Source of the DNA: Methylococcus sp. EFPC2
GTDB taxonomy: Bacteria > Pseudomonadota > Gammaproteobacteria > Methylococcales > Methylococcaceae
Length of the DNA: 64,000 nt
Assembly: GCF_016925495.1 (NCBI RefSeq)
Contig: NZ_CP070491.1
Span: forward strand, 434,001 to 498,000
Direction of reading: 5' to 3'
Position 1 is the first letter of the stretch, and each line of letters begins with the position of its first letter. The translations under genes were made by a program, and so were the position numbers. Positions 18,130-24,709 of the stretch are shown piece by piece. The notes below the pieces were generated by a model. That model searched no databases. It saw only the letters and a program-made list of their open reading frames with translations, and had not been told where the DNA came from.

Positions 18130-18333
18130 ATGAACAAACAGATCGCCGCCGTCGAGCAAGCCAGCCAGTCGAGTTCGCTTTTGCTGGGCACCAGCCTGGC
18201 CTTCGCCTCCCTCATACTTGTGCCCGCCCTCGCGACGTCCATGGGGCTGGCACCCAGTGTCGCCGGCGCCTTGCGCATGGCGCTGATGAAAGCCTCGAAC
18301 CGGGTGGTCACCGGAGCCGGCCGCAAGCCTTAG
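18130..18333 (+). CDS. small hydrophobic protein, unknown
   Basis: 67 aa from ATG at 18130. An 18-residue N-terminal polar stretch leads into one long hydrophobic segment (LLLGTSLAFASLILVPALATS) and a basic tail ending GAGRKP. No family recognised. It stands first in the plus-strand metal cluster and could be a small membrane component, as the codon composition agrees with its neighbours. Confidence 0.55.
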   Translation: MNKQIAAVEQASQSSSLLLGTSLAFASLILVPALATSMGLAPSVAGALRMALMKASNRVVTGAGRKP

Positions 18334-18487
18334 CATCGACCCCGCCGATCCGCCATCGAACACCGCTGCGGGGGCTGTATAATCGCTCCCGTTCCCGTCA
18401 GCCGTAATCTGCCCCCGCCGGGGTATCCCACGGCCATACGCGTCGGGAATCCGCTTCACGCTCCCACTTTTCCCAGCTTTTTTACGA

Positions 18488-18676
18488 ATGAGTGAAATCC
18501 CGCAATACGCCTGCGACCTGTGCGGCCTGCCCGTGCAAGTGCCCGATTTTTCCCTGCTGACCCTGCAGGGCCCCAAGCGATTCTGCTGCGATGCCTGCCA
18601 GGGCATTTACCGCATGCTGCACGAGGCCGAAGTCGTCGCCGAAGGCGGGGCGGCGTCGGATTTGCCCGCCTCTTGA
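18488..18676 (+). CDS. stand-alone metal-binding domain of P1-type ATPase kind (PF12156-like)
   Basis: 62 aa. Two Cys pairs, CDLCGLPV near residue 9 and FCCDACQGIYRML near residue 32, match the putative metal-binding domain normally found at the N-terminus of certain cation-transporting P-type ATPases (CxxCGLPV...FCCxGCxxV). Here it is its own gene, 1.1 kb ahead of the ATPase, which lacks it. A possible -10 box TATAAT lies at 18378-18383. Likely a metal donor or sensor to the ATPase. Confidence 0.75.
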   Translation: MSEIPQYACDLCGLPVQVPDFSLLTLQGPKRFCCDACQGIYRMLHEAEVVAEGGAASDLPAS

Positions 18677-18722
18677 GGCTTAAAGCATAATCCTGGCCTC
18701 TTAATCCAGTCGCGAGCGTTAA

Positions 18723-19100
18723 ATGGCGCATGTCCACGGGGCGGCGAAGACCGCCGTCAGCAATCATCTGGTCCAGGCTGGCCTGGGGAAAACCACCGAA
18801 CACCCGGCCGCCGGTCATGCCGCGTCCGTGATTCATCATGTGGCCAAGAGCGCCGCCGCTTCCGGCGCACTGGCCTCCGCCAGTTCATACATCGGGAGAT
18901 CTTTCGTGAGTACCATCCTCAAACATCCTTTGGTCGTATTTGCGGCGGGCGTGACCGCCGGTTATCTGGTCCATAAGTACCGCAAGGAAATTATCGCCGG
19001 CGCCGAAAGAGCCGGCGAATTGGGCAAGGACTTCGTGTTGCAGCAGCGTGAAAACCTGGAAGACCTGGTGGCGGAAAGCCGCGAGGTCAAGGAAGAGTAA
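18723..19100 (+). CDS. His-rich single-pass membrane protein of the metal cluster
   Basis: 125 aa. The N-terminal half contains His at many positions (HVHGAAK, EHPAAGHAASVIHHVAK). The middle has one membrane helix (HPLVVFAAGVTAGYLVHKY, near residue 75), and the C-terminal 40 residues are charged and helical. No family recognised with certainty. Position between the Cys-pair protein and the HMA-like protein suggests a role in metal delivery or ATPase assembly. Confidence 0.65.
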   Translation: MAHVHGAAKTAVSNHLVQAGLGKTTEHPAAGHAASVIHHVAKSAAASGALASASSYIGRSFVSTILKHPLVVFAAGVTAGYLVHKYRKEIIAGAERAGELGKDFVLQQRENLEDLVAESREVKEE

Positions 19101-19225
19101 CCCTGCTCGGGCGGGCCCGCCGCGACGAGGAGGGCCCGCAACCCGCCCCGGTGACGGGGTGCTGGTTCCGCATTTCGGGGCGCGTTACCCTAGCGTTCCC
19201 CTCTCTCGCCTTCGAGTTTCCAGCC

Positions 19226-19798
19226 ATGTCGATACGGCAACAAATCGTTCTGCGTTACCGCGACCGCGGCCATTTGCGTTTTTCCATCCCGCCTGCGCTG
19301 TGTTCGGCTTCCGTCTTGGAACGGCTGCGCGAGGAATTGGCGCGCGTGGACGGCGTCTACCGGGTCGATGTGTATGCCCGCCAGGGCAAGCTTGCGGTGC
19401 GCTACATCGACGGCGTCGGCGAATTCCAGGAACTGGTCTCGACGCTGGAAACCCTGGCCGATGAGGCAGAGAGCGCGGCAACCGGCGACGATGGCACGGC
19501 GCTGATCGTCCCACCGAAGCCGCCGGCCGCTAACGGCTGGTTGCAGGCCCGATACCAGGAAGCGAAGGAAACCGGCAAGGCCGCGGGCATCGTCGCAAGG
19601 CGTATCGTCCCGCCAGGCGGCGGCGAGAAATTCGCCCTCGAGTTCTTCACCGACATCCTGGTCCTGTATTTGATCAAGGTGCATTGGCACATGCTCACCC
19701 AGCACTGGCTGCGCCGCCCCTGGCAATACCGGTACGAATGGCTGGCCACCTGGTATCTGATCTTCCTGCTGGTCCGTTCGAAACGACCCAAACCCTAA
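19226..19798 (+). CDS. HMA2-like domain protein with membrane segment
   Basis: 190 aa from ATG at 19226. The N-terminal 80 residues have a ferredoxin-like pattern, RGHLRFSIPPAL...LARVDGVYRVDVYARQGKLAVRYID, which looks like an HMA domain without the CxxC metal site. A hydrophobic segment near residue 140 and an amphipathic C-terminal region (YEWLATWYLIFLLVR) suggest membrane association. The N-terminus of the downstream ATPase carries a similar CxxC-less module, so the two may pair or be paralogous. Eight bases separate it from the ATPase start. Confidence 0.72.
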   Translation: MSIRQQIVLRYRDRGHLRFSIPPALCSASVLERLREELARVDGVYRVDVYARQGKLAVRYIDGVGEFQELVSTLETLADEAESAATGDDGTALIVPPKPPAANGWLQARYQEAKETGKAAGIVARRIVPPGGGEKFALEFFTDILVLYLIKVHWHMLTQHWLRRPWQYRYEWLATWYLIFLLVRSKRPKP

Positions 19799-19806
19799 GC
19801 GTGTCC

Positions 19807-22260
19807 ATGGCACAGGAAGCATACGTTCCCCGGCACTGCCGCGTCGTTCACCAGACCGCCCGCCGCTTGCGCATCGTTGCGCCGACCCTGAGGAAGGACG
19901 CCGAGCGGTCGTATATCTACGAGATCCTGCTGCGCAAGCATCCGGCCATACGCCAGGTGCGGGCGGTGCCGGAACTGGGCTCGGTGGCGGTTTATTTCGA
20001 TGTCGGGAAGACGCCCCGCGAGACGGTTCTGCGTCTGCTCGACACCGTGCTCGGCAATCTGGGTCGGCAGGTGGCCAGCTCGCCCCAAGTGGCCGCGGCT
20101 CTCGACGAGCACGCCCCCGTCCGCGACTATCAGCTCGCCATCGAAGGGATGACCTGCGCGTCTTGTGCCTTGCTGATCGAGATGCTGCTGCGGCGCGATC
20201 CGCGCGTGCTCGAAGCCGAGGTCAATTTCGCTACCGAGACCCTGCGCGTGCGTGCGCGGATGGACAAGGACACGCTCTACGCCCGATTGCAGGGCATGGG
20301 CTACCATCCCATCGCGCTGGACAGCCTCGCTCAGCGGCGCTTGCTGATCGAGCGGGAAAACTCCCGCATCGCCGAGGCCTGGCGCCGATTCTGGTGCGCC
20401 GGCCTGTTCGCCGTGCCCTCCATCGCGTTGGGCATGTTGGCGCCGCACACGCCTTTCCTGGGGCTGATACAGCTGGGACTGAGCGCGCCGGTGGTGTTGT
20501 GGAGCGGCAAGCCGATCTTCAAGAAGGCCTGGGCGCTGGCGCGCCAGCGTTCGGCCAACATGGACAGCCTGGTGGCCCTGGGCGTGGGCAGCGCCTTCGC
20601 CTACAGCCTGGTGGCCTTGTTGATCGGCCGGCGCGAATACTATTTCGAAGCCGCCGCCGGCATCGTCACCTTCGTACAGATGGGCCGCTATCTCGACGAA
20701 CACGCCCGCGGCCAGGCGCACGAGGCGATACGCCGCCTGGTCGATCTGCAGCCGGACACCGCCACCCGCCTCAACAACGGCGTGGAGGAAGTCGTGACCA
20801 TCGACGAGGTTCAGGTCGGCGACATCCTGCTGGTGCGGCCCGGCGAGCGCATCCCGGCCGACGGCGTGGTCGCGGTCGGTCACAGCACGGTGGACGAGTC
20901 CATGATCACCGGCGAGAGCATGCCGGTGGTAAAGGAGCCGGGCCACACGGTCACCGGGGGCTGCATCAACGGTAACGGCGCCCTGCAGATCCAGGTCAAG
21001 GCTGTAGGCGCGGATACCGTGCTGTCCGGCATCGTGCGCATGGTCGATCAGGCGCAGGCGAGCAAGCTGCCTATCCAGAAACTGGTGGACCGGGTTTCCG
21101 GCGTTTTCGTGCCGGCGGTCATGGGCATCTCGGTGTTGACCTTCGCCGGCTGGCTCGCGGTGGGCGCGGCGCCGGCCACGGCTTTCGGCTATGCCATCAC
21201 CGTCCTGCTGATCGCCTGTCCCTGCGCGCTGGGGCTGGCCACGCCCGCCGCCATCATGGTCGGTACCGGCCAGGCGGCGCGGAGCGGCATCTACATCCGC
21301 AACGGCGAAAGCCTGGAAATGGCTTCGCGCCTCACCGCCATCGTGTTCGACAAGACCGGTACCATCACCGAGGGCAAGCCCCGCCTGACCGACCTGGTCA
21401 ACGTTACTCCGCTCGATGACGACCGGGTGCTGTCGCTCGCCGCGTCGGCGGAATGGCATTCCGAGCATTTTCTCGCCCAGGCCATCGTCAAGGCCGCGCG
21501 CGAGCGCGAGCTGATCTTGCTGGAGCCCACCCATTTCCAGAGCACGCCGGGCCGGGGCATCACCGCGCAAGTGGATAAGCGCACGGTTTTGATCGGCAAC
21601 CGCCTATGGCTGGAAGAAAATGGCATCGCCTCGCTGGAGCTGGAGCCGGCGGCGCTAAACTTCGCCGGTCACGGCAAGACGCCCATTTATCTGGCCGTGG
21701 ACGGCGCCCCCGCCGCCGTGCTGGGTATCGCCGACCGGCCGCGCGACAATGCCCGCTCGGCCATAGAACGTTTGCACCGGCGCGGAGTGAAGACCCTGAT
21801 GGCGACCGGCGACATATCCGCCGCCGCTAATCACGTGGCCGGGCTGGTGGGCATCGCCGAGGTCATCGCCCAGGCCCGCCCCGAAGACAAGCTGGAGATC
21901 ATCCGCCGGCTGCAATCGCAAGGCGAGAAGGTCGGCATGATAGGCGACGGCATCAACGACGCTCCAGCCCTGGCGGCGGCCGATGTCAGCCTGGCCATAG
22001 GCGGCGGCGCCGACGTGGCCCTGCAAACCGCCGACCTTACCCTGGTCAACGGCGACATCGCCAAGGCCGCCGAGGCCATGGCGCTGAGCAAGTTCACCCT
22101 GCGCGTCATCCGGCAGAATCTCTTCTGGGCCTTCGGCTACAACACCGTCGCCATCCCGGTCGCCGCCCTGGGGCTGCTCAACCCCATGATCGCTTCCGCC
22201 GCCATGGCCCTGAGTTCCGTTTCGGTCGTGCTCAATTCGCTGCGCCTGCAAAAGACATAG
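19807..22260 (+). CDS. heavy-metal P1B-type ATPase with HMA2 and HMA domains
   Basis: 817 aa. ATG at 19807 was chosen because earlier starts overlap the upstream gene. Order: CxxC-less HMA2-like module (about 1-95), HMA domain with GMTCASC (114-120), membrane helices, TGES actuator motif near 370, CPC in the membrane near 470, phosphorylation site DKTGT near 515, SEHF near 552, TGD near 667, GDGINDAP near 715. CPC points to Cu+ or related soft cations. Two positions differ from the consensus: the nucleotide-domain HP dipeptide is HF, and TGDN reads TGDI. Ends at a strong convergent hairpin terminator. Confidence 0.93.
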   Translation: MAQEAYVPRHCRVVHQTARRLRIVAPTLRKDAERSYIYEILLRKHPAIRQVRAVPELGSVAVYFDVGKTPRETVLRLLDTVLGNLGRQVASSPQVAAALDEHAPVRDYQLAIEGMTCASCALLIEMLLRRDPRVLEAEVNFATETLRVRARMDKDTLYARLQGMGYHPIALDSLAQRRLLIERENSRIAEAWRRFWCAGLFAVPSIALGMLAPHTPFLGLIQLGLSAPVVLWSGKPIFKKAWALARQRSANMDSLVALGVGSAFAYSLVALLIGRREYYFEAAAGIVTFVQMGRYLDEHARGQAHEAIRRLVDLQPDTATRLNNGVEEVVTIDEVQVGDILLVRPGERIPADGVVAVGHSTVDESMITGESMPVVKEPGHTVTGGCINGNGALQIQVKAVGADTVLSGIVRMVDQAQASKLPIQKLVDRVSGVFVPAVMGISVLTFAGWLAVGAAPATAFGYAITVLLIACPCALGLATPAAIMVGTGQAARSGIYIRNGESLEMASRLTAIVFDKTGTITEGKPRLTDLVNVTPLDDDRVLSLAASAEWHSEHFLAQAIVKAARERELILLEPTHFQSTPGRGITAQVDKRTVLIGNRLWLEENGIASLELEPAALNFAGHGKTPIYLAVDGAPAAVLGIADRPRDNARSAIERLHRRGVKTLMATGDISAAANHVAGLVGIAEVIAQARPEDKLEIIRRLQSQGEKVGMIGDGINDAPALAAADVSLAIGGGADVALQTADLTLVNGDIAKAAEAMALSKFTLRVIRQNLFWAFGYNTVAIPVAALGLLNPMIASAAMALSSVSVVLNSLRLQKT

Positions 22261-22268
22261 TTTTTCCG

Positions 22269-22301
22269 GGTTGGTCGGGCTGGCGCCAGCCCGATCCAAC
22301 C
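22269..22301. terminator. bidirectional hairpin terminator
   Basis: GGTTGGTCGGGCTGGC followed immediately by its inverse GCCAGCCCGATCCAACC (one extra T). It sits between the convergent ATPase and porin genes and can end both transcripts. TTTTT precedes it at 22261-22265, which becomes an A-run for the plus strand and little help to the minus strand. Confidence 0.65.
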
Positions 22302-22309
22302 GCCGAGGC

Positions 22310-23650
22310 TCAAAAACTCACCGATCCCTGCAGCCAGAATTTCTGCGTATCGGCCTTGTCCAGGATGTTGTGGCCGGGCCGGTTGGCATCGCGGTCGCCG
22401 TCGTAGTCAGCGAATTTCAGCAGCACGGAATAGTGCTTGCCGAATTTTTTCTCCGCCAGCAAATCGATTTCGTGGCCGTAACTCAGCCCGGTGTCGGGGG
22501 CGGAAAAGTCGTGATAGACGGCCGCCAGGTCGATGCCCAGGACGGTGTATTTGACGACGCCGTAGAGGTCGCGGATGCCGTTGGGCGGGGTGATCAGGAA
22601 CAGGTCGGCCCAGCCCTGGAAGGCGTGCAGGGTGGCGAGCGGGGTGCTGAATCCTATGCCGTTGCTGGCGCCCAGTTCCTCCATCGCGCCCCGCAGCGTA
22701 ACGCCGTAAAGGTTGACCCCCACATCGGCGAGCCAGTAGTCGGCTTCGTACTGGATCGGATTGCTCTCGTAATTCTGCTGATGGGCGTATTCGAGGGTGT
22801 AGAGCGCCTTCAGGTTGTCCACTACCGGCGTGCCGCCGTCGAAGCGCACGCCGTAAGTTTTGCTGGAATAAGTCAAATTCCGGCTTTCCGTCGGGTTCTT
22901 GTAATCCAGCCACAGCCCGTAGCCGATCAGCTTGCCGTAGCCGGTGTCGAAGCTGGCGTTGAGGATGGGCGCATCCAGCTCGACATGGCGCGAATAGATG
23001 TCCTGGATGCCGATGAGATAACCCGCCGTGATGCTGGTGCGCGGGATATAGGTGCTGGTAACCGTGGCGGCGTCGTAGGTCTGCTGCATCTGCCGCCAGA
23101 TCACGTCGCCGACGAAGCGGTGATTGTCGAACACGATGCGCTGGCGGCCGATTTTGACCTGCGTGGCCGGCAGCCCGGAATACCCCACCCAGAGCTGGTT
23201 GACCTCGCTTTCCGCGGGGTCGGCGATCACCGGAAAGCGGGTCTTGCCGTTGCCGTTGCCGGCCGGGTTGTCGTTGTAGTCGTTGGCGCCGACGTCCTGC
23301 AGACCTTCGAATTCGGCGAACGCCTGCAGCCCGGAGAACTGGGGCGTCAGATAACCGAAGCGCGCGCGCAAGGTCGAGGCGTTGGCCGTATCGGGCGTGG
23401 TGACGCGGCCGGCGGCGTTGACATTGTCCTGGTCCACGTACTCGTAGCGCCAGCGCAGATCGAGGCTGAATTTGCCGTATTTTCCGCCTGCCGGATTGAA
23501 TGCCTTTTCGATGGTTTCATCGTAAGGAGTGGTCGGCGGGGGTGCTGGCTCCGCCGCGAGCGCGCTACAGGGAAGCAGGCAGAAACTCAGGATCGCAGTG
23601 GGCAGTGAATGCGGGTTGGCGGATGGACGATGGCTGTCGCGGGTAAACAT
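22310..23650 (-). CDS. outer-membrane porin, alginate-export family
   Basis: 446 aa with an N-terminal signal peptide (hydrophobic segment ending CSALAAEP near residue 33). The mature part is full of alternating aromatic and polar stretches typical of a beta-barrel, e.g. SLDLRWRYEYVDQDN, and ends in a terminal Phe (LQGSVSF), the outer-membrane signal. The pattern fits the alginate-export (AlgE-like) family. Located at the end of the nitrate assimilation locus, 55 bp after nasT, it could be an outer-membrane nitrate or nitrite pore. That role is inference from context. Confidence 0.85.
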   Translation of the reverse strand: MFTRDSHRPSANPHSLPTAILSFCLLPCSALAAEPAPPPTTPYDETIEKAFNPAGGKYGKFSLDLRWRYEYVDQDNVNAAGRVTTPDTANASTLRARFGYLTPQFSGLQAFAEFEGLQDVGANDYNDNPAGNGNGKTRFPVIADPAESEVNQLWVGYSGLPATQVKIGRQRIVFDNHRFVGDVIWRQMQQTYDAATVTSTYIPRTSITAGYLIGIQDIYSRHVELDAPILNASFDTGYGKLIGYGLWLDYKNPTESRNLTYSSKTYGVRFDGGTPVVDNLKALYTLEYAHQQNYESNPIQYEADYWLADVGVNLYGVTLRGAMEELGASNGIGFSTPLATLHAFQGWADLFLITPPNGIRDLYGVVKYTVLGIDLAAVYHDFSAPDTGLSYGHEIDLLAEKKFGKHYSVLLKFADYDGDRDANRPGHNILDKADTQKFWLQGSVSF

Positions 23651-23704
23651 GGGCTGCTCCGGGGGCTCGTGTTGGGATAGTGGGACTCAGGGGGCAGCGG
23701 CTCG

Positions 23705-24274
23705 TCACAGGCCTTCTTCCAGCGAAATCAGTATGCGGGCGACTTCGACCAGCCGCGTGTTGCGGCTCATGGCGGTCTTGCGCAGAAATTGATAAGCCTG
23801 GTCTTCGCTCATCTTCTTCTTCTGCATCAAGATGCCCTTGGCTTTGTCGACGATCTTGCGGTCTGCGAGTTGGTTGCGGGTCTCCTCCAATTCCCGGCGC
23901 AAGGCCTGGAATTCCCGAAAACGCGCGATGGCCACCTCGACGATGGGCATGACGCGTTCCCGGCTCAAGCCGTCGACGATATAGGCGCTGACGCCGGCCT
24001 GTACGCTCTGGCGGATGAATTCGCCGTCGCGGTTGTCGGAGAACATGATGACCGGCTTGGGCTGGTCACGGCTGATTTCCCGCAATTGCTCCAGGGTGTC
24101 GCGGCCCGGAGCGTCCATGTCGATGATGATGATGTCGGGCTGAAACTCGCCGACGCGGGTCAGCAACTCGGCGTCGTCCGCAATGCGGGCGACGACCTTG
24201 TGGCCGGCATCGGACAAGGCCTGTTCCAGCAGGGCGCCGCGACCGGCGTCACCATCGACTAGCAAAACACGCAA
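23705..24274 (-). CDS. nasT: ANTAR-domain response regulator NasT
   Basis: 189 aa. A receiver-like domain (residues 1-120) with DGDAGRGALL and IIIIDMDAPGRD is followed by a C-terminal ANTAR RNA-binding helix bundle (DRKIVDKAKGILMQKKKMSEDQAYQFLRKTAM). NasT binds leader RNAs and prevents termination when NasS releases it in the presence of nitrate or nitrite. The gene has its own sigma-54-like promoter and attenuator, separate from the main nas operon. Confidence 0.93.
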   Translation of the reverse strand: MRVLLVDGDAGRGALLEQALSDAGHKVVARIADDAELLTRVGEFQPDIIIIDMDAPGRDTLEQLREISRDQPKPVIMFSDNRDGEFIRQSVQAGVSAYIVDGLSRERVMPIVEVAIARFREFQALRRELEETRNQLADRKIVDKAKGILMQKKKMSEDQAYQFLRKTAMSRNTRLVEVARILISLEEGL

Positions 24275-24321
24275 ATTGATCTCCTCGCTGATTTACGCGT
24301 GCCCGATTTTCAGGGAAGCCT

Positions 24322-24400
24322 GCCAATCGGGCAAAAAAAAAGGCGTCGAGCGTACACCCGATGACGAATCGAATGACGCGGACGCCGTTGCCCCATTGGC
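24322..24400 (-). promoter_or_regulatory. attenuator / predicted NasT (ANTAR) target in the nasT leader
   Basis: On the minus strand the leader reads GGGCAACGGCGTCC (24393-24380), then GACGCC followed by nine T (24347-24333). GGCGTC and GACGCC form a terminator-type stem before the U-tract. An outer pair GCCAATGGGGC (24400-24390) and GCCCGATTGGC (24332-24322) can form an alternative longer stem. The 14-nt core GGGCAACGGCGTCC is identical to the leader of the nas operon at 34.9 kb. This suggests that NasT antiterminates its own transcript as well. Confidence 0.65.
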
Positions 24401-24433
24401 ATGCCTACGTCGGCACACCTGTCACCGACATAG

Positions 24434-24450
24434 AAGCGATATTCGTGCCG
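24434..24450 (-). promoter_or_regulatory. candidate sigma-54 promoter of nasT
   Basis: The minus strand reads CGGCACGAATATCGCTT: GG and GC at exactly the -24/-12 spacing, close to the TGGCACG-N4-TTGC consensus with two mismatches. It lies about 34 bp before the attenuator. Confidence 0.5.
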
Positions 24451-24709
24451 TGAATATAAGTTGCTGAAATTGCTTATCTATATGGCCGGTCGGTCGCGTG
24501 GTTCGCCGGTCAGGGGCGAAAACGATGCACCATGACGAGTCAAAACGGCGTGAAATAGGGCAGGTGTACGAGCACTGAACCCGGCATGGCGCACCTCATG
24601 GGAGGGCGGTTGCCGTACAGGACGAGGATGAGGACAGACCGCACAGCGAGCGGGGCCTGCGGCTTCAGGCTTAGGCGCCGTTTCTGAAGGGAGCGAGAGA
24701 GTGCCGGGA

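Larger units (their letters stand above)
24275..24709. other. nasT upstream region
   Basis: 435 bp between the end of nasA and the start of nasT. Positions 24322-24400 form the attenuator and 24434-24450 the sigma-54-like promoter annotated separately. The part 24451-24709 holds no gene I can support. Confidence 0.6.

Noticed and set aside
18010-18606. 198-codon minus-strand frame
   Set aside because: Antisense to two small plus-strand genes with clearer Cys-pair or membrane patterns.
19795-21570. 591-codon minus-strand frame
   Set aside because: Antisense to the P1B-ATPase, lacks start context and domain signals.
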